Below are positions 33,585 through 41,465 of a DNA stretch of 64,000 bases, one piece after another. Position 1 is the first letter of the stretch. Every line of letters begins with the position of its first letter. Source of the stretch: an uncultured Oscillospiraceae bacterium (lineage in GTDB: Bacteria > Bacillota > Clostridia > Oscillospirales > Oscillospiraceae); the NCBI GenBank assembly GCA_934589065.1, contig CAKTNN010000010.1, forward strand, positions 1 to 64,000. Direction: 5' to 3'. Made by a program: the position numbers and the translations under genes. Below the pieces are notes generated by a model that saw only the letters and a program-made list of their open reading frames with translations, was not told the origin of the DNA and ran no database searches.

Positions 33585-34187
33585 TCAGTGAAGCAGGGGG
33601 TACAGTAAATTCAGCACAGGAAAACGCAGGAAGAAATGGAAGAAGAATACGATCCCGTTTACGCATAGCAAGGAGCAGCGCTCCTGCCGTTCTTTCTGCA
33701 CGCCGATGCGCCAGTGCCGCCCGGTCAAAAGCCTGGCAGCCAGATAGCCCAGGCATACGCCCAGGGTGTTGAAGATCAGATCGTCCACATCCGTTGCCCG
33801 GGAGGAAAACAGCTGCAATAGTTCAATGGACAGGGCAGTGAGCATTCCGGTCAGCGCCGTGCTGGAAAAGCGGCGATAGCATCCCCAAATCTGGGGCAGC
33901 AGGAAGCCCAGGGGAACCGTCATCAAAACGTTCATCCCCGATAGCCAGAAAAAGCGGCTGTCCCCAAAATCGGAGAAGGGAATCAGATTCACATTTGGCC
34001 CCCAAGACAAATAGGGAATGCCGGGAATTCCCACCACATTGAACATGGTGCTCAGGTAGAGCACGTAAACGACCAGGGAAAATCGCGCCCAGACCGTATC
34101 CGTTACCCGAATATTTTTCCGCAGAATGAGAAGCACCGGCAGCGTGCAAACCCCGCTGAATAAGGACTCGATGAGGATATATTTCAT
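33585..34187 (-). CDS. VanZ family membrane protein
   Basis: The 200-residue product has about five hydrophobic helices. VanZ-type landmarks are the N-terminal YVLYLSTMF segment, NLIPFSDF, NVLMTVPLGFLLP, SIELLQL and the conserved acidic/Arg stretch RATDVDDLIFNTLG. VanZ proteins can lower teicoplanin sensitivity, but most have no known job. ATG 34187 follows AAGGAGGG. Frame-open sequence further upstream runs through repeat DNA and the promoter and is not part of the gene. Confidence 0.88.
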   Translation of the reverse strand: MKYILIESLFSGVCTLPVLLILRKNIRVTDTVWARFSLVVYVLYLSTMFNVVGIPGIPYLSWGPNVNLIPFSDFGDSRFFWLSGMNVLMTVPLGFLLPQIWGCYRRFSSTALTGMLTALSIELLQLFSSRATDVDDLIFNTLGVCLGYLAARLLTGRHWRIGVQKERQERCSLLCVNGIVFFFHFFLRFPVLNLLYPLLH

Positions 34188-34208
34188 GGATTTCCCTCCT
34201 TTTTTACC

Positions 34209-34237
34209 AGTATAGCACAAGCATTTTCCCCAAGCAA
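34209..34237 (-). promoter_or_regulatory. Promoter of the VanZ gene
   Basis: TTGCTT and TATACT (minus strand) are separated by 17 bases, with TGC before the -10. Confidence 0.7.
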
Positions 34238-34285
34238 CAAAACACGGAAAAGTTAAGCAATTCTTAAACAAAACCCCATATTCTT

Positions 34286-34531
34286 CGTCATTGCTTTCCC
34301 AGTGCCGCAGACTACCCCACTTCGTCATTGCGAACCGGCGCGCACACACCTCCTCCTTCGTCATTGCGAACCAGTGCGCACACACCTCCTCCTTCGTCAT
34401 TGCGAACCAGTCCTCAGACTGGTGTGGCAATCTCAAGGTCGGTTAACCGGGGCAGCTAGTGCGAAGAGAAGATTCCCACGGCAGTGTGCGCACTGCCTCG
34501 GAATGACGAAAAGGGGTGTCATTGCAAACCA
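34286..34531 (+). repeat. Dispersed palindromic repeat, copy 5 (multiple truncated left ends and a full unit)
   Basis: Four successive left ends start at 34286, 34323, 34359 and 34396. The second and third are near-identical 36-37-base units that break off at cacacacctcctcctt. The last is complete, with palindrome ccagtcctcagactgg, ggcaatctc, the middle gttaaccggggcagctagtgcg, and the right end with gcagtgtgcgcactgc and ggaatgacg. A further left-end fragment follows at 34517. This fills the 404-base gap before the DUF362 gene. Confidence 0.88.
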
Positions 34532-34532
34532 A

Positions 34533-34576
34533 CGCGCCGGTTTCCCGGGCCTTTACAGGCCAAGAAAACCGGCGCG
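34533..34576. terminator. Hairpin near the end of the DUF362 gene
   Basis: CGCGCCGG and CCGGCGCG flank tttcccgggcctttacaggc. This is the same core as the leuB/VanZ terminator, with a poor T run. Confidence 0.6.
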
Positions 34577-34591
34577 GTGCATTATTTGGAT

Positions 34592-35476
34592 TTAGTCAAC
34601 ACAGATAAGCTCGTACTCCTGGCTGCCGAAGCCCAGGGCAGCGGCGGCATCGATGGTGTGGGTGCCGTGGCGGGTGTTGATCCGCTCCAGCAGATGATCC
34701 CGACCGGGGTCGGTGGACTGCTTCACAAGGTCAATGCAGGCCTGATCCAGGGCAACGGGATCCAGGGAGGAGAGAATACCGATGTCCTTCATGCAGGGAT
34801 CTTCTGCGACGGCGCAGCAGTCGCAGTCCACGCTCATGTTGCACATGACGCTTACAAAGGCCATGTTGCCCTTGAAATACTGAACAACGCTGCTGGCGGC
34901 GTCTGCCATGCTCTCCAGGAAATCATCCTGGGGGGCAACGTGATCCCACAGGGTGTACTGGTCGGTGGTTTTTCCGGCGGAGTGAATGTAGGCCTTACCG
35001 GCAGAGGAGGCGCAGCCGATGGACAGCTGCTTCAGCGCGCCGCCGAAACCGCCCATGGGGTGCCCCTTGAAGTGGGACAGCACCAGCATGGAATCGTAGT
35101 TGACCATGTCCTTGCCCACGTAGTTCTTCTGAATCTTTTTGCCGTTGGGGATTTCCAGCTCCAGGTCGGGGCCTTCCGCATCCATGATGTCCACGTTAAA
35201 GTAGTGGCTCCAGCCGTGATAGGCAATCAGCTCCCGGTGCTTTTCCGTGGTGTTCCGTGCGCCGCCGTAGGCGGTGTTGCACTCTACCACCGTGCCGTGG
35301 ACGGAGTCGATCATGGGCTTCATAAATTCGGGGCGAAGGAAATTCTGGTTGCCCTTTTCACCGGAGTGAACCTTTACGGCGACCTTGCCAGGCAGCTCCT
35401 TGCCCAGAGCCTGGTAAAGACGGATCACGTTTTCCGGGGTGATGGTTTTGGTGAAGTACACTTTTGCTTTTTCCAT
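34592..35476 (-). CDS. DUF362 domain protein
   Basis: The 294-residue product begins MEKAKVYFTKTITPENVIRL. Typical DUF362 segments are VAVKVHSGEKGN, VECNTAYGGAR, MLVLSHFKGHPMGGFGGALK and ILSSLDPVALDQAC. A cysteine group (DCDCCAVAEDPC) may bind iron-sulfur or another metal, as in many DUF362 proteins. The function is unknown. ATG 35476 has AAGGAGG upstream; frame-open sequence further upstream lies in the promoter region. It is a single gene. Confidence 0.88.
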   Translation of the reverse strand: MEKAKVYFTKTITPENVIRLYQALGKELPGKVAVKVHSGEKGNQNFLRPEFMKPMIDSVHGTVVECNTAYGGARNTTEKHRELIAYHGWSHYFNVDIMDAEGPDLELEIPNGKKIQKNYVGKDMVNYDSMLVLSHFKGHPMGGFGGALKQLSIGCASSAGKAYIHSAGKTTDQYTLWDHVAPQDDFLESMADAASSVVQYFKGNMAFVSVMCNMSVDCDCCAVAEDPCMKDIGILSSLDPVALDQACIDLVKQSTDPGRDHLLERINTRHGTHTIDAAAALGFGSQEYELICVD

Positions 35477-35504
35477 AGGAAACCCTCCTTGGTCGTTTTC
35501 TTGT

Positions 35505-35535
35505 ATTATAATGCAGTCCCCCTGTTTCCTGTCAA
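35505..35535 (-). promoter_or_regulatory. Promoter of the DUF362 gene
   Basis: TTGACA and TATAAT (minus strand) are separated by 19 bases, longer than usual. Confidence 0.55.
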
Positions 35536-35594
35536 GTATTTTTTGCACCGGAGAATGAAAAAACGCGGCACAGGGCACAATAGCGGGCAGCGCC

Positions 35595-35623
35595 TTGTTT
35601 TCCGGGGGAGAGTATGCTATAAT
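35595..35623 (+). promoter_or_regulatory. Promoter of the LRR lipoprotein gene
   Basis: TTGTTT and TATAAT are separated by 17 bases, with TGC before the -10. Confidence 0.75.
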
Positions 35624-35656
35624 GCACCGGAAAAAAACCATGGAAGAAGGACGAGA

Positions 35657-37108
35657 ATGAAACGAGCCAAAATGCTGCTTCTGTTACTGGGCATTCTGCT
35701 CCTTGCCGGGTGTGCCGGTGGGGGAGAAACTGCACAGACGGAAACGGCGGATATTACGGAAGTGACCATGGTGGTCACGGAGGATACCATCGGGGACTTG
35801 GAGCAGTACCCCAATTTACAGAAAGCCGATCTGACCGGCAGCACCTGCTATGCCGCCCTGGAAAGCTATGCTCTTGCCCACCCCCAGGTGGAGGTGGTGT
35901 ATACCGTGGATTTGGGCGGGGTGCAGCCAAAGTCCACGGAGTCAGAGCTGACCCTGGAAAGCTGCGATCAAGACCTGCTCCTGAATAACCTGGGATATTT
36001 CCCCAAATTGCAGGAGGTGCATTTCCCACAGATCTGCCTGTCAGCCAGGGAGCTTTCCGACTTGCAGGAAAAATACCCCCAAATCACCTTTTCCTATACC
36101 GTGGAGCTTTTGGGCAAGGAAGTGCAATGGGACGCGGAAGCGCTGGACCTGACCGCCATGACGGCAGAGGACATGGATGCCGTTACCGCCGCGCTGCCAC
36201 TGCTTCCCCGGGTGCAGACCGCACGGCTGACGGATGAGGAAGGAAACAGCAGCCTTACGGTGGAGGAAGTCCACACCCTTCAGGAGGCGGCGCCGGATAC
36301 GGTATTTGACTATAGCTTCGATCTTTTTGGGCAGAGGGTCTCTACCCTGGACGAACGGGTGGAATTTCACAGCAAGAAAATTGGAGACAGCAAAGAGCCG
36401 GAGCTCCGTCAGGCCCTGGATATTATGAAGGGCTGCAAATATATGCTTTTGGAGCACTGCTACCTTTCCGATGAGGTTCTGGCCCGGCTTCGGGAGGACT
36501 ACCGGGGGCAGACCAAGATCGTCTGGCGGATCTATTTTGCCAAGGCCGGCAGCTGCCTGACAGACCGGACGGTTCTGCGCTATGTGTACAATGTGACCAA
36601 CAGCACGGTCAAGCAGCTAAAGTACTGCGAGGATGTGGAATATATCGATTTCGGGCACAACGAAATCCTCTCCGATTGGAGCTGGGTCGCCAATATGCCC
36701 AAACTCAAGGCGATCATTGTCTCCGGCTCCATCATCAAAGACCTGACTCCCTTTGAAAACTGTAAGGAACTGGAATTTTTGGAGCTCTCCAACTGCGGCC
36801 TGCTGACAGACCTGTCTCCGCTGTCCGGCTGCGAAAGCCTGAAACGGCTGAATATCAGCTATACCCATGTGGAGGATTTGTCGCCCCTGGATGATCTGCC
36901 CTTGGAGTGCTTTGTCTATGTAAAGCCCAAAGCATCCCAGGAGGAATTGGAGCGCTTTGCGCAGGTTCACCCGGAGTGCCTGACCCAGTACGAGGGCAAC
37001 GAGTACGGCACGCCCTGGCGCTATGAGGAGAACGGCGACCCCACGCCCTACTATGCAAAGCTCCAGGAGGTTTTCCATTATCCCGATGCCACGGATACCA
37101 CTTGGTAA
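35657..37108 (+). CDS. Surface lipoprotein with degenerate leucine-rich repeats
   Basis: The 483-residue product has a signal peptide MKRAKMLLLLLGILLLAGC with the lipid-bearing Cys19, so it is expected to be anchored outside the membrane. After a low-complexity linker, repeated blocks alternate short strand motifs with LxxLxxL-type spacing (YPNLQKADL, FPKLQEVHF, MPKLKAIIV, CKELEFLEL, CESLKRLNI), an LRR-like solenoid. The C-terminus is acidic and tyrosine-rich. ATG 35657 is chosen for the lipobox; upstream open frame belongs to another region. The ligand is unknown. Confidence 0.85.
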   Translation: MKRAKMLLLLLGILLLAGCAGGGETAQTETADITEVTMVVTEDTIGDLEQYPNLQKADLTGSTCYAALESYALAHPQVEVVYTVDLGGVQPKSTESELTLESCDQDLLLNNLGYFPKLQEVHFPQICLSARELSDLQEKYPQITFSYTVELLGKEVQWDAEALDLTAMTAEDMDAVTAALPLLPRVQTARLTDEEGNSSLTVEEVHTLQEAAPDTVFDYSFDLFGQRVSTLDERVEFHSKKIGDSKEPELRQALDIMKGCKYMLLEHCYLSDEVLARLREDYRGQTKIVWRIYFAKAGSCLTDRTVLRYVYNVTNSTVKQLKYCEDVEYIDFGHNEILSDWSWVANMPKLKAIIVSGSIIKDLTPFENCKELEFLELSNCGLLTDLSPLSGCESLKRLNISYTHVEDLSPLDDLPLECFVYVKPKASQEELERFAQVHPECLTQYEGNEYGTPWRYEENGDPTPYYAKLQEVFHYPDATDTTW

Positions 37109-37125
37109 ATTCTTTGTTTTTTTTC

Positions 37126-37154
37126 TTGCGCTTTTGTTCCGGGAATGCTATAAT
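37126..37154 (+). promoter_or_regulatory. Promoter of yajC
   Basis: TTGCGC and TATAAT are separated by 17 bases, with TGC before the -10. Confidence 0.7.
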
Positions 37155-37186
37155 GTTTTCCATCACATATAAAGGAGTTCATCCCA

Positions 37187-37567
37187 ATGCTTACTGTTTT
37201 GACTGCTACCGGCTCTGCCGGAATGTCCAGCATGCTGGTTACCCTGGTTCTGATGCTGGCTGTGTTCTACTTCATGCTCATCCGCCCCGAAAACAAGCGG
37301 AAGAAGGAAGCAGAGCAGATGCGTTCTTCCGTGAAGAACGGCGATAAGATCACCACCATCGGCGGGATCGTCGGCACCGTTGTGAACATCAAGGAAGACA
37401 AGCTGGTTATCGAGACCGGCGCCGACCAGGTTCGGATCGAGATTGCCAAGTGGGCAATGTCCACCAACGAGACCGCTGCCGAGAATGCAAAGGCAGAGGC
37501 CAAGAAGGCTCAGGAGGCCAAGGCAAAGGCCAAGGCTGCCAAGAAGGCCGAAAAGGAAGGCAAGTAA
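37187..37567 (+). CDS. yajC: Preprotein translocase subunit YajC
   Basis: The 126-residue product has one N-terminal membrane helix (LVTLVLMLAVFYFMLIRP), then NGDKITTIGGIVGTVV and a long alanine/lysine-rich tail. The RPENKRKKEAEQM segment after the helix is the YajC signature. YajC associates with SecDF at the secretion channel; no secDF lies in this window. AAAGGAG precedes the ATG. It is a single gene with its own promoter. Confidence 0.94.
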   Translation: MLTVLTATGSAGMSSMLVTLVLMLAVFYFMLIRPENKRKKEAEQMRSSVKNGDKITTIGGIVGTVVNIKEDKLVIETGADQVRIEIAKWAMSTNETAAENAKAEAKKAQEAKAKAKAAKKAEKEGK

Positions 37568-37573
37568 AAAATG

Positions 37574-37604
37574 CAGCCATCGGTTATCTGCCGATGGCTG
37601 TTTC
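37574..37604 (+). terminator. Terminator after yajC
   Basis: CAGCCATCGG and CCGATGGCTG form the stem, followed by a short TTT tail. Confidence 0.65.
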
Positions 37605-37605
37605 C

Positions 37606-38373
37606 TTATAGTTTGCGCAGGTCTACCTTGGATAGGAGGGGGATCCCAAAGGAATCCAGCAACGCCTGACCCTTTTGCAGCATGGTTTGCTCTGCCAGGT
37701 GATCCGGCTGGTGGGCGTCGCACCCCAGAACCAGGGGCAGATTTTCCTCTGCCACCAGCTCCAAAAAGCCGGGGCCGGGGTAGTTTCTCCCTTCCCGCAG
37801 GCCCAATAGGTTCAGCTCCAGGGGGATGGCGTGATCCTTTGCTTCTTTAATCAGCGTGCCCATCCACTGCCGGTAGATTTCCTTGGGGCCGGTGTAATTT
37901 ATGATGTCCGGGTGGGCGATGTAAGAAAAGCATCCCGTGTCCATGGCGGCGATGACCTGGCGGCAGTAGCCCTCCAAAACGCTTTTATCCGCCGTTTCCC
38001 GTCCGCTGTAGCTGCCCTCCGGCTCGTTGCCCACAAAGTGCTGCCCCAGAATCAGGTATTCGATTCCCGCGTCCCGGAGAAAATCCAGGGTTTGGGGGAA
38101 ATAGGCGGGGTAGTATTCCGCTTCCAGGCCGATGTGCAGTTCCAGCGCGTGGGCATATTTTTCCCGCAGATTCTGTAGCGTTGCAACGTATCCGGCAAGC
38201 TCCTGGGGGCGCATCCGGAAGGTGGAGTAGTAGTCGCCGGGGAAGAGGTAGGGGGTGTGGTCGGAAAAGCCCAGAATCTGCAGCTTTTTGTCCACCGCCT
38301 GACGAATGTATTCCTCCTCGGAGCCCACGGCGTGATTGCACCGGGGAGTATGGGTATGATAATTTGCGAGCAT
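37606..38373 (-). CDS. PHP-domain histidinol-phosphatase (HisK type)
   Basis: The 255-residue product has the PHP metal motifs NYHTHTPRCNHA, GFSDHTPY, GLEAEYYP, LGQHFVG, YIAHPDI and LGCDAHQPDHL. This pattern and the length match histidinol-phosphatases of the PHP class. It would remove phosphate from histidinol phosphate in histidine synthesis; no other his gene is near, so another phosphoester is possible. The start has AAGG upstream. Its promoter diverges from the GNAT gene. Confidence 0.87.
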   Translation of the reverse strand: MLANYHTHTPRCNHAVGSEEEYIRQAVDKKLQILGFSDHTPYLFPGDYYSTFRMRPQELAGYVATLQNLREKYAHALELHIGLEAEYYPAYFPQTLDFLRDAGIEYLILGQHFVGNEPEGSYSGRETADKSVLEGYCRQVIAAMDTGCFSYIAHPDIINYTGPKEIYRQWMGTLIKEAKDHAIPLELNLLGLREGRNYPGPGFLELVAEENLPLVLGCDAHQPDHLAEQTMLQKGQALLDSFGIPLLSKVDLRKL

Positions 38374-38402
38374 TTTTTAACCTTCTTTTTTCCGTTTTCC
38401 AT

Positions 38403-38430
38403 AGTATAGCACATTTCCGGCTTTTTTCAA
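38403..38430 (-). promoter_or_regulatory. Promoter of the PHP phosphatase gene
   Basis: TTGAAA and TATACT (minus strand) are separated by 16 bases, with TGC before the -10. Confidence 0.65.
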
Positions 38431-38455
38431 CATTTCTTTGAAAGGAACTGACTGT

Positions 38456-39094
38456 ATGAAGGATTTTCCCATGTTTACAACAGAAAATGGGGTTTCCAGC
38501 CTGATCCTCAAGGAGATTCCCTACCGAAAGGAGGCCTATATCACCCTCCGGGATTCCAGAGCGCCGGAAGCGCTGCTGCAGGAGTGCGCGGATTTTTGCC
38601 GGGCCTGCGGCGCGGAAAAGGTGTATGCCACGGGCCATCCTGCGGTGGAGCGCTACCCGCTGCACACGGCAATGCTGGAAATGCGGGGCATCCCCAATGT
38701 GCAGGAGGAGCTGGTGGAGAGTCTCTTCCCGGTGACGGAGGCCACCGTGGGGAAATGGCGGGAAATCTATAATGCGGCCTTTTCCCATGTCTGCAATGCC
38801 TCCACCCAGGAATCACGGGACGAGGCGGCAATCCTGCGGGGCAATACCTACTTTGTCCACCGTCAGGGGGAGCTGTTGGGAATCGGCTGGCTGGGGGAGG
38901 ATACCATAGAGGCCATTGCCGCGGTGAAACCCGGAATGGGCAAGCGCGTGCTCCATTCCCTGTGCTCGGTATGCCCCGGGGTTCCCCTGCGGCTGGAAGT
39001 GGCTTCGGAAAACCGTCGGGCCATAGCCCTTTATGAAAAGACGGGCTTTATCAAAACCAGGGAGCTGTCCCGCTGGTATTGCATCGAAAAATAA
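38456..39094 (+). CDS. GNAT family N-acetyltransferase
   Basis: The 212-residue product has a C-terminal GNAT core. GELLGIGWLGEDTIEAIAAVKPGMGKRVLHSL gives the strand and the acetyl-CoA loop, followed by LRLEVASENRRAIALYEKTGF, the classic late motif. The N-terminal half appears to be a second, divergent acetyltransferase-like unit. The substrate is unknown. ATG 38456 follows AAAGGA at 9 bases. Confidence 0.85.
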   Translation: MKDFPMFTTENGVSSLILKEIPYRKEAYITLRDSRAPEALLQECADFCRACGAEKVYATGHPAVERYPLHTAMLEMRGIPNVQEELVESLFPVTEATVGKWREIYNAAFSHVCNASTQESRDEAAILRGNTYFVHRQGELLGIGWLGEDTIEAIAAVKPGMGKRVLHSLCSVCPGVPLRLEVASENRRAIALYEKTGFIKTRELSRWYCIEK

Positions 39095-39102
39095 TTTTGG
39101 AC

Positions 39103-39124
39103 TGTCAAGGAAAAATACTTGACA
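39103..39124 (+). promoter_or_regulatory. Upstream palindrome at the ylxM-ffh promoter
   Basis: TGTCAAGG-aaaaat-ACTTGACA, 8-base arms with one mismatch. Its right arm contains the -35 TTGACA. It is partner to the palindrome at 39156. Confidence 0.7.
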
Positions 39125-39147
39125 AACCCTTGCTTCTCGTGTACAAT
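39119..39147 (+). promoter_or_regulatory. Promoter of the ylxM-ffh operon
   Basis: TTGACA and TACAAT are separated by 17 bases. Confidence 0.8.
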
Positions 39148-39155
39148 AACCAGGC

Positions 39156-39177
39156 TGTCAAGGGGAAAACCTTGACA
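39156..39177 (+). promoter_or_regulatory. Downstream palindrome at the ylxM-ffh promoter
   Basis: TGTCAAGG-ggaaaa-CCTTGACA, perfect 8-base arms, just after the expected transcription start and 53 bases centre to centre from the upstream copy. Confidence 0.7.
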
Positions 39178-39193
39178 CGGAGAGGATTCTGCC

Positions 39194-39538
39194 ATGGAAG
39201 CACTGGAAATGACGCTGCTGTTCGACTATTACGGCGAACTGCTCACAGAAAAACAGCGTGCCTGTGTGGATATGCGCTACAATCAGGATTTGTCCCTGGG
39301 AGAAATCGCCCAGGAGCTGGGCATCAGCCGTCAGGGCGTATTTGATAATCTCAGCCGGGCAGAGGCCCTGCTCCGTAACATGGAAGAAAAAACCGGCTTT
39401 GTCCGGCGGGATGAAAAGGTACGCGCCGCTGCCCACAGCATTGAGGCGGCAGCCCAGGCGCTTTCCCGGAATCCCGATTCTCAGATTGCCGCCCTGGCAA
39501 AGGGGATTTTGTCCGCTGCCCAGGAGCTTGAGGAGTAA
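39194..39538 (+). CDS. ylxM: YlxM-type helix-turn-helix protein linked to the signal recognition particle
   Basis: The 114-residue product begins EMTLLFDYYGELLTEKQRAC and has a sigma-4-like helix-turn-helix (LSLGEIAQELGISRQGVFDNLSRAE, about 33-57). YlxM proteins stand before ffh throughout Firmicutes and affect signal recognition particle function. The twin palindromes around its promoter could be its own binding sites; this is inference. ffh begins 3 bases downstream. AGAGGA lies upstream of the ATG. Confidence 0.92.
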   Translation: MEALEMTLLFDYYGELLTEKQRACVDMRYNQDLSLGEIAQELGISRQGVFDNLSRAEALLRNMEEKTGFVRRDEKVRAAAHSIEAAAQALSRNPDSQIAALAKGILSAAQELEE

Positions 39539-39541
39539 ACT

Positions 39542-40888
39542 ATGGCATTTGAAGGCTTGACTGAAAAAATCTCTTCCACCTTCAAAAAGCTTCGCGGCAA
39601 GGGCCGCCTGAAGGAAGCGGATGTGAAGGAAGCGATGCGGGAGATCCGCATGGCGCTGCTGGAAGCGGATGTCAGCTATAAGGTTGTTAAGGATTTTACC
39701 AAGTCCGTTACGGAGCGCTGCGTAGGCGCCGACGTGCTGGAATCCCTGACCCCCGCCCAGATGATCGTCAAGATCGTAAACGAAGAGCTGTGCAAGCTCA
39801 TGGGCGCGGAAACAAAACACTTAAATATCAATCCCAACGGCCCCACGGTGGTTATGCTGGTTGGCCTGCAGGGCGCAGGTAAAACCACCAACGGCAGCAA
39901 GCTGGCAGGCCTTATGAAGCGCCAGGGGAGAAACCCCCTGCTGGTGGCCTGCGATGTCTACCGTCCTGCCGCAATTCAGCAGTTAAAGGTCTGCGGCGAA
40001 AAGCTGGGAATTCCCGTGTTTGAAAAGGGAACCCAAGACCCTGTGGTAACCGCCAAAGAGGCTGTCCTCTATGCCCGGCAGAGAGGCTACGATATGGTGT
40101 TTCTGGACACCGCCGGCCGCCTCCACGTGGACGAGGCGCTGATGGAGGAACTGAAAAATATCAAAGCCGCCGTCAAGCCCAACGAGATCATGCTGGTTGT
40201 GGACGCCATGACCGGTCAGGATGCGGTGAATGCCGCTCAGAGCTTTAACGAGTGGTTGGATATCGATTCCGTTATGCTTTCCAAGCTGGATGGCGATGCC
40301 AGAGGCGGCGCGGCCCTGTCCGTGCGTGCCGTTACCGGCAAGCCCATTAAGTTCGCCGGTATGGGCGAAAAGCTGGAGGATATCGAGGTTTTCCATCCCG
40401 ACCGGATGGCAAGCCGGATTCTGGGTATGGGGGATGTGCTCTCCCTCATCGAAAAGGCCGAAAAGGCATACGATGCCAAGCAGGCCGCCAAGATGGAGGA
40501 GAAGATGCGGACAAACCGCTTCACCCTCCAGGACTTTTACGATCAGATGGTTCAGCTGAAATCCATGGGCTCCATGGAAGACATTCTGGCCCAGATGCCC
40601 GGTGGGGCGGGGCTGAAGGATATCAAGCTGGATCCCAAGGCCATGGCCCATACCGAGGCCATCATCCTCTCCATGACTCCCAAGGAGCGGGAGAACCCCA
40701 GCATCATCGGCGCCAGCCGGAAAAAGCGGATCGCCGCCGGATGCGGCCTGCGGGTAGAGGATGTAAACAAGCTCTTAAAATCCTTTGAGCAGATGCGCAA
40801 GCTTATGAAGCAGTTCTCCGGCCCGGGTGCTGCCAAGAAGCTGAAGCGGATGCGCGGTTTCGGCGGAATGCACTTCCCCGGAATGTAA
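39542..40888 (+). CDS. ffh: Signal recognition particle protein Ffh
   Basis: The 448-residue product has the N domain, the G domain (GLQGAGKTT, DTAGRLH, TKLDGDARGG-type motif reading SKLDGDARGG) and the methionine-rich M domain with signal-peptide groove and RNA-binding RKKRIAAGCG segment. It ends in MRGFGGMHFPGM. It targets nascent membrane proteins to the translocon with 4.5S/6S-type RNA. It is cotranscribed with ylxM and continues into rpsP. No SRP RNA gene was seen in this window. Confidence 0.97.
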   Translation: MAFEGLTEKISSTFKKLRGKGRLKEADVKEAMREIRMALLEADVSYKVVKDFTKSVTERCVGADVLESLTPAQMIVKIVNEELCKLMGAETKHLNINPNGPTVVMLVGLQGAGKTTNGSKLAGLMKRQGRNPLLVACDVYRPAAIQQLKVCGEKLGIPVFEKGTQDPVVTAKEAVLYARQRGYDMVFLDTAGRLHVDEALMEELKNIKAAVKPNEIMLVVDAMTGQDAVNAAQSFNEWLDIDSVMLSKLDGDARGGAALSVRAVTGKPIKFAGMGEKLEDIEVFHPDRMASRILGMGDVLSLIEKAEKAYDAKQAAKMEEKMRTNRFTLQDFYDQMVQLKSMGSMEDILAQMPGGAGLKDIKLDPKAMAHTEAIILSMTPKERENPSIIGASRKKRIAAGCGLRVEDVNKLLKSFEQMRKLMKQFSGPGAAKKLKRMRGFGGMHFPGM

Positions 40889-40961
40889 CTCCCTTTGTTC
40901 GCCAAAAGCGATTTTGCTTTGCGATATATTTACTTAGACTTTTTATGGAGGTGAAACTTTC

Positions 40962-41201
40962 ATGGTTAAGATCAGACTGAGAAGAATGGGTGCTAAGAAG
41001 GCTCCTTACTACCGTATCGTTGTTGCCGATTCCCGTTCCCCCCGTGATGGCCGCTGCATCGAAGAGATCGGCACCTACAACCCCCTGACCAATCCCGCCA
41101 CCGTTACCGTTGACGCAGAGAAGGCTCAGGCATGGATCAAGAACGGTGCACAGCCCACCGATACCGTTCGGGGCCTGCTGAAGAACGCCGGTGTTCTGTA
41201 A
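40962..41201 (+). CDS. rpsP: 30S ribosomal protein S16
   Basis: The 79-residue product begins [20 protein letters not shown] and contains [10 protein letters not shown] and IGTYNP, which identify bS16. It is a primary assembly protein of the small subunit. GGAGGTG lies 10 bases before the ATG. It follows ffh by 73 bases without a terminator and precedes khpA. Confidence 0.97.
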   Translation: MVKIRLRRMGAKKAPYYRIVVADSRSPRDGRCIEEIGTYNPLTNPATVTVDAEKAQAWIKNGAQPTDTVRGLLKNAGVL

Positions 41202-41223
41202 GCCCTTTTGAAGGAGTGGCACA

Positions 41224-41454
41224 ATGAAGGAACTTTTGCTGTATATGGCAAAGAGCCTGGTAGACGATCCCGATTCCGTTACCGTTGTAGAAACCTCTGA
41301 TGAAGAGGGCAAGGTTCTGGAGCTCCATGTTGCCGAAGGCGACATGGGCAAGGTCATCGGTCGCCAGGGGCGGATTGCCAAAGAGATCCGCACCATTATC
41401 AAGACGGTTGCCCAGCGCACTGGCGAAAAGGTCACCGTTGAAATTGTGGATTAA
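41224..41454 (+). CDS. khpA: KH-domain RNA-binding protein KhpA
   Basis: The 76-residue product is a single KH domain of the KhpA (YlqC) type with the GRQG loop in GKVIGRQGRIAKEIRTI. It binds RNA, usually with KhpB, and affects cell-wall and division gene expression in Firmicutes. Its place between rpsP and rimM is the standard one. AAGGAG is upstream. Confidence 0.94.
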   Translation: MKELLLYMAKSLVDDPDSVTVVETSDEEGKVLELHVAEGDMGKVIGRQGRIAKEIRTIIKTVAQRTGEKVTVEIVD

Positions 41455-41465
41455 ACGGCTATGGG

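Noticed and set aside
34188..34436. N-terminal extension of the VanZ protein
   Set aside because: The extra frame translates repeat DNA (recurring FAMTKEEVCA) and crosses the gene's promoter; AAGGAGGG marks ATG 34187.
34484..35656. 1.2-kb upstream extension of the LRR lipoprotein frame
   Set aside because: It runs antisense through the conserved DUF362 gene and would bury the lipoprotein signal peptide.
40889..40961. Possible SRP RNA or other small RNA between ffh and rpsP
   Set aside because: Only 73 bases, no hairpin of the SRP Alu or S-domain type, and no promoter or terminator.
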